From Cantharellus purpuraceus (lineage: Eukaryota; Basidiomycota; Agaricomycetes; Cantharellales; Hydnaceae), in the NCBI GenBank assembly GCA_025174535.1, contig JALBUN010000009.1:1302001-1366000 (forward strand): 64,000 bases of DNA, written 5' to 3'. A program made the translations under genes and the position numbers. This document shows, in pieces, positions 34,872 to 46,031 of the stretch; positions within the stretch are counted from its first letter, which is position 1, and every line of letters begins with the position of its first letter. The notes under the pieces were generated by a model. It was not told where the DNA came from. It did no database searches and was given only the letters and a program-made list of their open reading frames with translations.

Positions 34872-36009
34872 TATGCAGTTCTAATAGCAGCATCTGCATC
34901 TGCAACCCATACTGACCCATGAACATTTGAAGAAGCACCTTACTGGCTCAAGGCAGTACACAAGGAACTAGGTTCACTCAAGAGGACCGGAACTTATGAG
35001 ACAATCACATGCCTGCCACCAGGAAGAAAAGCAATAGATGGAAAACTTGTCTTCAAGGTGAAACAGCTGCCAGATGGATCAATAGAATGACACAAAGTCC
35101 ATCTCATTGCGAAAGGATACTACCAAATGCTGGGAATAGACTTTGAAGAAACATTTGCACCAGTGGTCAAGCTCACCTCAGTCAGAGTGCTGTGTGCACT
35201 TGCAGTAAGACTGAATCTCCATTTCCACCACCTAGATGTAGAAACTGCATTTTTGAACAGAAACCTTGATGTGGATCTCTATCTGCATTTCTCAAAAGGC
35301 TGTGGGGACAAGACAGGTCAAGTCATTAGGCTCAAGCACTCTATTTATGGTCTGAAACAGGCCTCATGAATCTGGAAAAACCTGCTTGATGATGAGCTGG
35401 CCAAGGTTGGGTATAAGAGAATAAAAGCAGACTTCTGCATCTACATTTACCAATGTGGCCAAGCCATTTGTTTTCTTGCGGTATACATGGATGACATGGC
35501 TCTCCTAGGCAATGACCTGGATGTCATGAATACTCAGAAAAGTCTCCTTGGACGATGTTTCAAGGTAGAGGATTTGGGGCCAGTAAAACAGTTACTCAGG
35601 ATAGCAGTAGACTACAACATACATAAATGAACGTTGGCGCTAAATCAGTTGCGATACATTGAAGAAGCCCTAGAGAGACATGGAGTTAATGATGGATAGA
35701 CTCATTCCACACCTTTCAGTGCAGGGACTGACCTATCAAAGAAAGACTGCCCTACAACAGCGCCTGAAAAGGACAAAATGAAGGGCTTCCCATATCAAAG
35801 CCTGGTTGGGACTCTCATGTATGCAATGCTGGGAACTTGGCCGGACATAGCATTCACTGTGGGTGTACTTAGCAAATTCAGCTCTAATCCAGGACTGACA
35901 CATTGGAACCAAGCACTATGGGTTTTGCAATACCTAGCTGGAACCAAACATTTTGCATTGATATACCAAGGAGATGAGAGAGAGGAGTTGTCCACTATCA
36001 TACTGGGGT
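34872..36009 (+). pseudogene. Copia pol: reverse transcriptase
   Basis: Typical copia RT order: WLKAVHKELGSLKRTGTYE, KLVFKVKQLPDG, FEETFAPVVKLTSVRVLCAL, DVETAFLNRNLD, IRLKHSIYGLKQAS, then FLAVYMDDMALLG (catalytic YMDD intact), LGPVKQLLRIAVDYN, FPYQSLVGTLMYAMLGTWPD and LSKFSSNPGLTHWNQALWVL. At least four in-frame stops (mostly TGA). Cut at 36009 by LTR-D and resumes at 37467. Confidence 0.9.
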
Positions 36010-37461
36010 TGTTTTGGAACCCGCAAAATTATGGTGTTAGGGCAAACTCTAAATCACCACAATTCTGTGAATGAACAGCTGAGAAGAATATCAAATCCTA
36101 CTGCAGCACAACTCCAGAAACGATTTAACGTTTGTACTTTGGTTACAATCCGTTGTAATGGTCAATGCAGACGATACGCAGGAAGGTAATACATTTCTTA
36201 GCAGTAGGGAATGAATAAGACTTCCAGAGTCTAGAGTTCACGGACGCTTAGGGGTCCAGATATTCCAAAAAGAGGGGAATGCACTTAGAGGCTAGAGGAA
36301 GTAGGTGGATGAATCCGACCGTCCAACCAGTGACACTCTGAAGCGGGTAACAGCAATGTGTGAAGTAGTCTAGCAACTGCTTCACACGAGTTCAAGATTC
36401 TAATGCTCTGCAAAGGCAGTACACACTAGTAACTTAAACAAGAGCACTAATGGCAGGACTATCGACAGACAATCTCACCCTGTAGATTCGTAGTCACGCG
36501 AGGTAGATACTACACTCACGCCCAAAGCAGGACAATCACTACTTCGAGTGCAATCGAATACAGTTACACAACTGTAAGCGACCCTTGAACTGGACAATCA
36601 ACAGTTACTGAGATATAGAGGATGACACTGTATGTCACTCTAGTCACACTGATGTGCAAATGATGGGGTAGAAATGGTTATTTATTCAGAGGCAGAATGG
36701 GCTCCTTTTATATTGTATTTACAGGAGCTGACTAATACTACTGGAAACTTCTACCTATTAATAGATGGAAACTACTGGAAGCTAGTGGAATATGTGAGAA
36801 GGGGGTGGAAGTTTCCTAGCCAATGAGCTGCTTGATTTGCTCTGACTCATGGCATGAGTCATGGATGGAGTCATAGTGTGACTCAGAGCAGGAGTCATAG
36901 TATGAGTAATCACAGGAGTCATGGTATGAGTCATGGAAGGAGTCATAGCATGAGTCATGGCAGGAGTCATTGCATGAGTCACCATTACTCAAATAACTCG
37001 GTCAATACTTCGTTTCCCAGGCTGATTAGCACAGCTATGGGTAGGCATGGCTTCTATTGAACTCTCCACTGAAAATGGAGTCAGGAGGTGCAGTGGTTGG
37101 GAAGATATTGAGCATTTACTGGCAGTGGTGACCAGATTGAGTCGGAGATTGAAATGAGTCATGTGATCGACAATGAGTCAGTTGTCCGGGTGACTCCGGC
37201 TGACTTTGAGGCTGCTGACATCTGCGAAGGTTTGTGGGTCCATGTGGGTCCCAAAACTTTGCCCAGCAGAACAATAAGTTTGTAGACTCATTTCTGCATG
37301 GAAAATTCCCAAAAAAATATGAAAAAATAGAGAATATTTGAATGGCCCTGAATCAAGAGAAAGCAGCAGATATATGCTGATATTTTAAGGCCATCAAGCG
37401 AAATTGTACAGTTTCGGGACTTTAAACAAGATCTTTTTAAGGGAAAACCAGTTCCCATACA
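36010..37461 (+). mobile_element. LTR-D copy 1, solo, 1,452 bp, GGGGT target duplication
   Basis: TGTTTTGGAACCC to TTCCCATACA, with GGGGT at 36005-36009 and 37462-37466. No internal retroelement genes. Sits in copia pol; removing it and one GGGGT brings RT and the RNase H start (GYTDSDWAG-like) together. Confidence 0.93.
36845..36985. repeat. Minisatellite within LTR-D
   Basis: About seven degenerate tandem units of roughly 22 bp built on GGAGTCATAGTATGAGTCAT. Not present in the other LTR-D copies at the matching position, so it expanded in this copy. Confidence 0.7.
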
Positions 37462-37466
37462 GGGGT

Positions 37467-37932
37467 ACACAGACTCTGACTGGGCAGGAGAACTCGACAC
37501 TTGCCGATCGACCAGGGGCTATATCTTCAAGATGTGTGGCATGGCAATTAGCTGGAGCAGCAAATTGCAAAGCTCACCAGCACTCTCATTTACAGAAGCT
37601 GAATATGTGGCCAGCACTTGAGCATCGCAAGAAGCAATATGGTTGAGGCAGCTACTCCAAGAGCTAGGGGTCAGACAAGAATAGCCAACAACGATTCTAG
37701 GCAACAACCAGGGAGCCATTGCGCTGGCAAATAACCCTGGAGATCACCCAAGGACGAAGCACATTCAGTTGAGGTACCACTTTATATGATTTGCAATTGC
37801 GGATGGGCAAATTCAACTGGAATACATACCAACAAGTGAGATGGCAGCAGATGGTCTAACTAAAGGACTGACAAAGTCAAAACACGATTACTTCATTCAT
37901 TTATTGGGCATGGATCCTCGCCTGAGTGGGAG
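37467..37932 (+). pseudogene. Copia pol: RNase H and C-terminus
   Basis: Reads YTDSDWAGELDTCRSTRGY (RNase H first Asp), ISWSSKLQSSPALSFTEAEY (second acidic), ASQEAIWLRQLLQELG, LANNPGDHPRTKHIQLRYH and EYIPTSEMAADGLTKGL, then HLLGMDPRLSGS. Normal copia RNase H order and end. Two or three stops interrupt it. Confidence 0.9.
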
Positions 37933-38046
37933 TGAAAGAAATAACCTATTATTACGGTCTCAGACCAAGCCAAGTACAGAATGAACAGATTATGTAATAT
38001 AAAAAATATTTTTTTTACAAGAAACTGTCACGTACTAGTTCTTTCA
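37933..38046 (+). mobile_element. Copia 3' LTR (114 bp) with CTATG target copy
   Basis: TGAAAGAAATAACC to TAGTTCTTTCA, followed by CTATG (38047-38051). The first 80 bp recur on minus at 59030-58950, preceded by CTATG. That pair of short direct repeats and equal 5-bp flanks define the two ends of one copia element now split by an inversion. Confidence 0.85.
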
Positions 38047-38051
38047 CTATG

Positions 38052-39150
38052 TGCCACGTCCCCACCATGTTCACTGCATCGTACAGCGTCTAGGCCACCA
38101 CCGCCGCCCCTGCCGGCGTCACGTTCACCATCCCTCGCCCCGTGTGCTAGGATGATATTAATGCCTCAACCTTGCTCTCTCGGTTTAGCAGCATTATGCC
38201 CACGGGGGAGAGCGATACAAGTACCGGGGCTAGCGTCAGCGGCAGGTCCGTCTGCGGGGGTACCAGGAGTGTCATTTCGGCGTCTGGAACCGCGGGCGTG
38301 TGGGGCGGCAACTATAGCTGGGTCGACAAAGGCCGTAGGCGATCATGGTTGGTTTTCTGCCCCTTTATCCCACGGGCACATGCTAACGTGTTAAGGACTG
38401 GACAGGTGGCAAAGATATTGTCGAGTCTCGACGTCCGGGGAGACCCTGGCAAGGCGGATGAAATGATATGCCATACTTATAGACTTTGACGGTTGTAATA
38501 CTAAGGGATGGGATATGGAAAAGTTTGAGAACTATCTAATGCACATCCCATGTCCTTCTTTGGTCTTTCTGTGGATATCAGAGCGAAAAACAGAACTGAT
38601 AAAGCATGTCCCTATTGTCAAAGGATATAATTATGCGATTACAAAGCTTTGGTGACCGCCGCGGCGGTCGGCCATCCCCCCTTCATATTTGACAAAGGGT
38701 CCGTCAATCTCATCCGAACACCATCCAGAGATACCTTCGATCCCCGGCCAACGACCCGAAGCTGCAGGAGGCTCAGATCAGCCAGGAACCGCAAGAAGCC
38801 TAGAACTGCCCGCTCCAGAAGAGGCCGGGGGGGAGACAGCCTTTTCAGAAGAGTTGTCCTTGTATCTCTTCAAACTGCCTGCCGAGATGGTTCAAGTACA
38901 TTCAGTGCAGTCCAGCACTGTCCAGTGGATACTCGAGATACAATAGACACAGACATCATAGCCACTGTGGCGAGAATGGTACTGGAGATTGAGGGGGTGG
39001 CCGAGAATGACGCAACTGGCGTGCTAGACCGATTGATAAACTACTCAGATGCGTGCTTCGATCCTTTATGCTCTCCCAATGCAGTTTTATATATCCCAAT
39101 GATGTTGATCATGACACGTACCGAATATTTCTAGGTCAGGATTATCTTGT
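38052..39150 (+). other. Host sequence, possible unassigned coding remnants
   Basis: High-GC host-like sequence. Frames such as 38172-38489 (GTAGVWGGNYSWVDKGRR), 38649-39134 and 38689-38946 (PEIPSIPGQRPEAAGGSDQP, ETAFSEELSLYLFKLPAEMV) look partly coding, but I could not chain them with splice sites or recognise a family. They may be fragments of a broken gene. Confidence 0.3.
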
Positions 39151-39362
39151 CATTACATGTACTGTGAGTGCTACGCATGCTCACACCAGGTGCATCCCAT
39201 GTGATGAAGGTTGAACCTAAGAGTGACGATGATTCTCTGACTAGAACAATGTTTTGCCTATCTTAGTGAAGATGAGTGTCATCAAGTACGAAACATGCAG
39301 AGGGATAATCAAATATGTTACAGTTTACACATTACTTCTTTGCTTGAGCATGCAGTAAGGCA

Positions 39363-41167
39363 TCAAATAAATTGGGTCTTTTTTCGCCTTACTTGCCCGT
39401 TGCGTGAGAGAAGCATAATTGGAACACTGCAAAGGGAGATCACCTGCCAATAATATTAGATATAACGAGCGTGGGGCAGAAACGTCTAGAAACGCACACC
39501 GCTTAATATGATAGCCTTGGACCAGTGGTAGGAACTGGAAAGAAGTGCCCCAGCAATCGGAGGCCCTATAAGCCATGCAAAACCAGTTATGAGAAAGCCA
39601 ATGCCCATTCGTACACTATTTCATAGGTGCATGGGATTAGTCAGCGCATTGGTTTCGTTAATAGTGTACACTACTGACCCAACTTCAGACATGTCCTGGG
39701 CAAATGCAAGCACTGCCGGTGAAAAGAGAGACAAAACTTGTAGGAGAAATGAGGGTAAGTGAAACGAATAATTGAAGCATAGCTCTATAGTTGTACAGAC
39801 CTGATCCTGAGAAGAAACCGTAAAAAGCTGCAAATGTGGCCACACCGCCAACATTTGTGAGTCCAAACATGGCAAAGATCAGTGCCCCAGTTACAAAGGA
39901 CATCACGATGAGAGTATTTATAGCGCCCATTTTGTCTGCAAGTATGTTGGGAAGGGTCCGCCCAAATACCGATACGCCATTTTGAATGGTCAGCTACATC
40001 CAATAAAGCTTATCAGCGTTTTCCACAGGTGGAATGCACCGTACGAAGGCTCACAGTGTAGAATGAGAAATTAGTCGGAAGATTGTGGAAGTCCGAAAAG
40101 AGTTGCAGGTAGAAATCTTAGAGAACTATTGGTGAGCAACTCACTCCTTGCTATAAATGAAGGAAGTAAAATAGTGTGCTTACAAGGAAAGAAGAACCCA
40201 AGGATAATGAGACAGGCACTATTAAACAAGAGATAATTTTCAAGACAGGCACACCCCGCCTGATGAGAACTTACCCGAAAATCATGCCCATATAAGGCCA
40301 ATCTTTGAACAAGACAAGTAACTTAGCTTTAGGGAGATCTGGCCGGGTAGGCCGTTGAGCAGGCAAGCTCATCAAACAATTTGCCGCCGCAAGGAGGCCA
40401 AGCATCAAGAAAGCCTGAGCTCGTACGCCCCAGGCGAACCCAGCAGAGCCATGGAAAAGATTATTAAGCATGATCGGGAAGACTATACCACCGCAGGATG
40501 AGCCTGTTTTTAGGTTGAGTTGCGGCACAGGAGAATGTGAAATCTACTGGAGATTGAACCTGTTATGACAATACCCATGGCAAGTGCTCGACGTGTCCTC
40601 CAGTAGTACGCTTGAATAGCCATCGATGGCATATAAATGAGCCCTGCGCCTAGCCCCGCACCTATACCTTGAGCCAGAAATATTTGGTAAAAGCGATCGA
40701 GATGTGCTAAAGAGAGCATGAAATAACTGGGAATTGTTGGTCAGTCATCTATAACTATTGAATGCTTGGTTTTATGCACAAACCTAAAGACATAGAGGGT
40801 CGACCCGGTCAGGATAACAAGCTTGAAATGACCTTTATCGAGGAGCTTTCCAGCTGGGAGCCCCATACTAATGAGGAGAAAAAGCTGAACTGAGCCGATC
40901 CATGCGACATTTGACGATGTAGATGTTCCAGCTCGAACATATAGGTCTTGGTATACGCCAAAAGACGAGGCAGCACCGAAAGTTGCAAAGAGTGCCAGCC
41001 AACTGGAGGGATTGGATGGGGAATCAGCGATAGCATACAAGTACAAGGAAAACAACACACCCTCCTGCTACTGTACACCAGGCTCGAACACCGCCTTCAG
41101 CTGCTTGCACAGGAAGGATTGTCGGTATATCTTCTGGCTTGTTTTCGAGCTTAGACGTAGAGTCCAT
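39363..41167 (-). CDS. MFS transporter, monocarboxylate (MCT-like) type
   Basis: About nine exons on minus; ATG at 41167 (MDSTSKLENKPEDIPT), TGA at 39363-39365. Reads EGGVRAWCTVAGG-WLALFATFGAASSFGVYQDLYVR, NVAWIGSVQLFLLISMGLPAG, AQGIGAGLGAGLIYMPSMA, YYWRTRRALAMGIVITGSSCGG, a basic mid-loop (RPTRPDLPKAKLL), then LTIQNGVSVFGRTLPNILAD, GLTNVGGVATFAAFYGFFSG, VLSLFSPAVLAFAQDMSEVG, RMGIGFLITGFAWLIGPPIAG and a short tail. The D-G-G-x-G-W start motif of the group is EGGVRAW, and the R-R-x-x-A box is RRALAMG. About 430 residues, twelve helices expected, plasma membrane. Substrate not readable (carboxylates or related acids). It lies inside the segment inferred to be inverted. Confidence 0.88.
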
Positions 41168-41904
41168 TGTTGTAACGATGGGTAGAGTTCCTGCTCGACG
41201 CAGGGCTATGTATATGCTATGTATAAGTTCTCATTTTTAAGTGGGCTAGACTGTAGTAAGAATCAGCGTATGTCCCCTTGGACACATGTTCTTCGGGATG
41301 GTGTATACTTAGGTGTCCGAGGCTTAATAGTCAGTCGGTAATGCCATCATAGACAGGGACCGTGGCATGTTCCAAAATGTGAGCAAGCATGCAATAGCAT
41401 CGGCCGGACATCTCACCACTCGGCGGAGCTCTCCTTATTCAATTTGTTCCTAGCCGGGAGCTGCAAGGCCAGTTGTTACCGTACTTTTATATCCTTTAAG
41501 CAGGTTGCACACCGTACAGCCTCCATAGCAGCCCAACGTACCACTCCCTAGTAAGGCTTGTATACACATACGGTTTAATTTGCTGATTGTCATGGACAAC
41601 AGATGCTGTCTATTAAAGCAACTCGCTCGTGGGCGCTAGTAACGTAAGCCGACCGTATCTCTTGGACGAACGGGCCCTTTAGAGACGAAATGGCCTGGCG
41701 TGATAAAGGTTTCTCGGAAAAACTAAGAGGGTTTCCGGCCAGGGAAGCATGGTATGAGCATAGCCACTGTTCTTGGGGTCCACTACGGTCCACAAGTGTG
41801 ACTACAGACCTTCGTTGACCGAGTCGCTGATAGGGGCGTATTACAGGATTTTTGTTTCTTGTAGTTTAGTACCTCAGTCACTCATTTACAAGAGACTGAG
41901 TCTA
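41168..41904. other. Upstream region of the MCT-like gene; CTCAGT hairpin at its end
   Basis: No gene recognised. ACCTCAGTC ... GACTGAGTC at about 41871-41900 is another member of the CTCAGT hairpin series and lies at the host/repeat border. Confidence 0.5.
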
Positions 41905-42354
41905 TACTAGCTTCCACTGCCATAACCCTTTTCTAAGCCACCACTCAGATTGGTCGGGGAGCCAGCAGACAAACAGGGAGTCCCTCTTTGGCCCTGCTGC
42001 TGGAACAACCAGTTTGGTCAGCAGTGCAGGAAGACCCAGCCTTTTGCACCCAGTCCATGAACCGGTCCATGGACACCATCCACAAATCCAGCTGTGCAAA
42101 CATAGACACATACTGCATGTAGTACTCAGTGCTCCGCTCTTGATCTATACTTAGTCCTCCTTAGTGTGCCTCCATCTACAGCACACCCTTGCATATCAGC
42201 CCCCACATTTACTTGTTTACTATGAGGCACTGCTAGCTGTCCACTGTCCACACTTATTGCCTACATAACCAATGGTGCTTGGTGTAGTCCATCTTTGAAG
42301 TCCCACTGCTGAGGGTTCCTTATGTTGAAAATCTGTGCACACAAGTGCACATAT
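41905..42354. other. Unassigned repeat-like segment
   Basis: Joins the truncated H LTR at 42355. Minus-strand frame 42111-41902 is open for 69 codons without a recognisable domain. Probably part of another element or an ancient insertion. Confidence 0.35.
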
Positions 42355-42590
42355 GCACAGAACTCAACCAAGTATATTGGTTGGGCGATGTGTTGTACAG
42401 TGTGGTTTTTAGCTAAGTTCTATCTACTATAGTGGACCCACATGTGTACTGGGTCCACTGGCTTACATAATAACTATACATATGCACCCATAGGATGCAT
42501 ACATCTACCAAGAGGACAACATTCCTTAAGGGAATGCTGCATATATCAATTATACTTATATACTATATTAGGTGCTTACACCCTCCCCTT
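42355..42590 (-). mobile_element. H element LTR, partial (outer copy)
   Basis: Minus strand starts TGTAAGCACC at 42590 directly after the purine tract AAAAAGGGGAGGG (42603-42591), matches the H LTR for about 235 bp and then diverges after GTTGAGTTCTGTGC. Confidence 0.8.
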
Positions 42591-42603
42591 TTTGAATGAG
42601 ACA

Positions 42604-43033
42604 TGATCTCATTCAGTACTTCTTAATCATACAGCTCCTTATGAAGCTGCTCCAATGAGTCAGTGTCCATATGGTCATCTTATTCATATGGTTCCAGAGG
42701 GGGGATGGCTCTCAGTCATCCCTGATGTGGTTGCAGGATCCTCATCCACTTGAATGGATGAGGAGGATGCAATTGCTATGGTAGCATCCCGATTGAGTTC
42801 ATGATTAAGTTGATTGTGACCTAAATGCTCAGCAAGAGAGTGTTTAGCAGCTTTATGAGCTGCTTGGGAGACTCCCTGAGTCTCCTGCTTTTGCTTACCA
42901 ACCCTGGCAGGCTGGTTAAATGCTGCTCCAGAGGTGATGCATTCAGCAAACTCCTCTAATATAGTTGCACAATCAGGGGTGATGCCTCCCAATTGCCCAA
43001 ACCAGAGCACAAGCTCTAATTCAGTATGTTCTT
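42604..43033 (-). pseudogene. H element ORF C-terminus, tandem duplicate
   Basis: Reads MLWFGQLGGITPDCATILEE and KQKQETQGVSQAAHKAAK, then SIQVDEDPATTSGMTESHPP; a close copy of 43360-43746. Its upstream edge joins a truncated LTR at 43034-43043, so the unit [ORF end + purine tract + LTR start] is repeated in tandem with a period of about 730 bp. Confidence 0.75.
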
Positions 43034-43042
43034 TGGGTGTTA

Positions 43043-43317
43043 ATTGGGTGTCTTAGTTCACACTATTGCACAGAACTCAACCAAGTGTATTGGTTGGGCA
43101 ATGTGCTGTACAGTGTGGTAGTTACTAAGTTTTCTATCTACTATATGTGGACCCACATGTGTACTTGGGTCCACTGGCTTACATAATAACTATACATATG
43201 CACCCATAGGGTGCATATATCTATCAAGAAGACAGCATCCCTTAATGGAATGCTGCATACACTAATTATAACTATCTAGCTACATACTATAGTAAGTAAG
43301 TACCTTGGGTACTTACA
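43043..43317 (-). mobile_element. H element LTR, partial (inner copy)
   Basis: TGTAAGTACCCAAGG at 43317 on minus, next to the purine tract 43330-43318; matches the 5' LTR at 26405-26836 up to GTGTGAACTAAGACACCC, then breaks. Confidence 0.85.
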
Positions 43318-43330
43318 CCCTCCCCTTTTT

Positions 43331-44108
43331 GAATGAGGCATGATCTCATTCAGTACCTTTTAATCATACAGCTCCCTATGAAGCTGTTCCAATGAGTTGG
43401 TGTCCATATGATTATCTTGTTCATATGGCTCCAGAGGGGGATGGCTCTCAGTCATCCCTGATGTGGTTGCAGTATCCTCATCCACTTGAATGGATGAGGA
43501 GGATGTGATTGCTACTGCAGCATCCTGATCAAGTTCATGATTGAGTTGATCATGACCTAAACACTCAGCAAGAGAGCATTTAGCAGCTTTATGAGCTGCT
43601 TGGGAGACTCCCTGAGTCTCCTGCTTTTGCTTACCAACCCTAGTGGGCTGGTTAAATGCTGCTCCAGAGGCAATGCATTTAGCAAACTCCTCTAATATAG
43701 CAGCATGATCAGGGGTGATGCCCCCAAATTGTCCAAACCAGAGCACAAGCTCTAATTCAGTATGTTCTTTAGGGGAGTGATTCCCCCAATCATATGCTCC
43801 AGTGACTGAAGCGCAAAAGGTGTCACAATAGTTGATAAGAACTTTTGACCACTGGTCAATAACCCCCAGTGGCCAGGATTCTGGAACATAGTCCAGAGGT
43901 TCTTCTTAAATACAGAAGAACCCTTCTTGGGAGTGGCCTTCTGTAGCCACATCCAAATGTCCACATTGGACAAGTTCATAGTACCATCTGACTCCTGTTG
44001 GATGGCCAGGGGGACCCCCATTAGGGTTCACTTTCCACCCCTGTATAAGGGCAAGTGTGTCTACCAGTATGGCTGGTAGAGTGACAATAAAACTCATGTT
44101 ATCAGCGT
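43331..44108 (-). pseudogene. H element second ORF, 3' part
   Basis: Minus strand from 44108: ADNMSFIVTLPAILVDTLA, QGWKVNPNGGPPGHPTGVRW, YYELVQCGHLDVATEGHSQ, a frameshift, KNLWTMFQNPGHWGLL, LQSLEHMIGGITPLKNI, then (43746-43360) LWFGQFGGITPDHAAILEEF, SIQVDEDTATTSGMTES and a C-terminus LEQLHRELYD. It joins in frame with the plus-strand ORF that ends MTLLAHA at 30871 when one ACGC is removed. Family unknown. Confidence 0.7.
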
Positions 44109-45520
44109 TGACGAGCCAGGACGCATCGAGGACGCATATCGAACCACTCTGACAGTCCAACTCTGTCAGCGTCTTTTCGTATCAACTTTTAAATAGCGCC
44201 GCAACTCCCTATCCACCTCAGTCTCTAATTCGAGCCATCGATTGTCACTCGTGTTTCATCGCCATCGATCATTATCAGCTTTCTATTCACACCGATCCTT
44301 TCATCATCATTCACATGGCTTCCCATTCTATTCCCCTCTCCAACATCACTTCTAATAATACATCACACTGGTCTCTGGACACAGAGGACTATCAAAAATA
44401 CGCCGAGCTCCATGGGCATGTTAAGCCACCTCCACGTGTCAAAATACTTCCAAAACTCTTTCAACGTCCAAGATCCCCACCATGTCTCTCTTATGCCATT
44501 GGCGATCCCATATTCTTTCACAATTCCGTTGAACCATATACATTCCTCAACATTTCACCTCTATATCGTAACACGGATAGAAGAGTCGAACGTGAGGTAG
44601 AATTTCAGTCGCCATTGCCGACCTATCCTCCCACTTCAATCCGACTCAGGTTACATCGTGTCAGACAAAGGGACCAAATACTCTTGGAGCGGGATACCAT
44701 ATGGAGATGGATCACTAAGACAATAAGGAGTATTTGTTGTGGAAGCTGACTGAAGTCCTCATGTGACTCAGGGTCAATTAACCTTCGGAGCCGTAGGGAA
44801 GATGGTATTGGTGGACGTTTCTATTGTTCTTTTATATGACTCACCCCTGTTTCATCTTTTAATTCATTCATACACGACTTACTCATCCTTGTTCTATTTT
44901 TGGTTCTTTTATTACTCATCGCCCCCTATTCTTACAAAGATTACCCCTATCTGTCATTTCATTTCTCCATGATTTCCCCTTTAGTAGTTCAACTTCACAC
45001 GCTTCGTCAGCTGGCTTGATCAGCATTTCTTGCATCATATCGCATCATTTGCTCCTCATATTGTGTCATTGTGCTCTGGGGATTTGTATATAAAAGGGCG
45101 CTAGTCTTCGCCTTTGGAAAATCAACAAGTTTTCAGCCAACACTCTAAAGTCAAAGTCCACGCTCTAAGTCTACGCTCTACGCTCTACATCACAATCCAT
45201 CATCTCTACACCGAGGTAAACACCTTGGTTCAACGATCAGATTTCCCTCCGCCACCGAGAGGTTGATTCTCCTGAAACCAGCTTTCGCGTACCTCCCAAC
45301 CGGGCTCCGCATTGTCATCCAGTCACAGAGCACGATCAGCCATCGGGACCGACCTTTTGCTCCCATCCTCATCCAACCACAGAGCACTATCCCACTTCCC
45401 TGTTATGTACCCCTTGCCCTGATTGATCTTTGGAGTGCTGAACAACTGCGTTACACACCGTCTGCTTGCTAGGACCGTTGCGCGCAGGCTTATAGGATCT
45501 ATTCCTTAAGCGAACCGACA
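44109..45520 (+). mobile_element. LTR-A copy 2 (solo LTR, 1,412 bp)
   Basis: TGACGAGCCAGG to GAACCGACA. TATATAAAA box at 45087-45095 and TTTTAAATA at 44187-44195. Left flank ATCAGCGT (reverse complement starts ACGC), right flank GCGCCCTCAC. Inverted relative to copy 1 and almost identical to it; the two bound the inferred inversion. Confidence 0.9.
44315..44749 (+). CDS. 144-aa ORF inside LTR-A copy 2
   Basis: Same protein as at 31643-32077 (MASHSIPLSNITSNN start). Open from ATG to TGA. Lies in what would be U3, upstream of the stronger TATA box at 45087. Function unknown; whether it is translated is not shown by sequence. Confidence 0.5.
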   Translation: MASHSIPLSNITSNNTSHWSLDTEDYQKYAELHGHVKPPPRVKILPKLFQRPRSPPCLSYAIGDPIFFHNSVEPYTFLNISPLYRNTDRRVEREVEFQSPLPTYPPTSIRLRLHRVRQRDQILLERDTIWRWITKTIRSICCGS

Positions 45521-45524
45521 GCGC

Positions 45525-45929
45525 CCTCACTAATACCGGTGTCCGAGATTTCAGAGACGGAGTACGACTTACAGAGTTAGGATCGGACTTAGGAGCTAGG
45601 CGTGATTTGATATTCGAACTGGGGAATGGAGTCCCCAGTCGGCAACTTAAATACATATTTGAAATCTAATAATAATTACTCTGGTGATGGGTCTCCGAGG
45701 CCGACGGCCTTACATGAGTATGTCTGAGTCCGATGGGGACAGATGTCCGGGTTCCTATGGTGATGCTGATGCATCAATCGGAACCAGAGACGGATGGGCG
45801 GAATCAGCGGTGACAATCGGACAGGAAAATGGAGACGTAGCAGTTTCCAAATGGAGTATAGATTTCATATGCGCGGGGATCTGAGGGGATCAGATGGGGA
45901 TCTGGGCGTTAATGAATATAGTCATAACA
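45525..45929 (-). mobile_element. Chromovirus 3' LTR, main part
   Basis: With the 109-bp piece at 32295-32403 it forms a 514-bp LTR interrupted by LTR-A copy 2 (GCGC duplicated). Compared with the other LTR (56187-56712) I count 16 differences over 405 positions, every one a CpG to TpG/CpA change. The other LTR also has one extra 12-bp GAGGTTGGGTTG repeat. The minus-sense upstream sequence AAATGGAGAGATAC (45943-45930) is a plausible polypurine tract. Confidence 0.88.
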
Positions 45930-46031
45930 GTATCTCTCCATTTAAGGCCGAGCCCCTGAGGCCTCATGTCCGTGGATTGAATAGGTGAGACGATTGGGTG
46001 CAGTCAGAGTTATACTAGGGGTCTGGAGACA

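Noticed and set aside
36845..36985. Tandem repeats considered as a CRISPR-like array
   Set aside because: Units are contiguous and degenerate with no unique spacers, in a eukaryotic LTR.
45684..45884. Repeated 66-codon ORF MMGLRGRRPYMSMSE (also 56467, 28817)
   Set aside because: It is the chromovirus LTR read antisense to the element; stops and frame changes among copies follow CpG decay.
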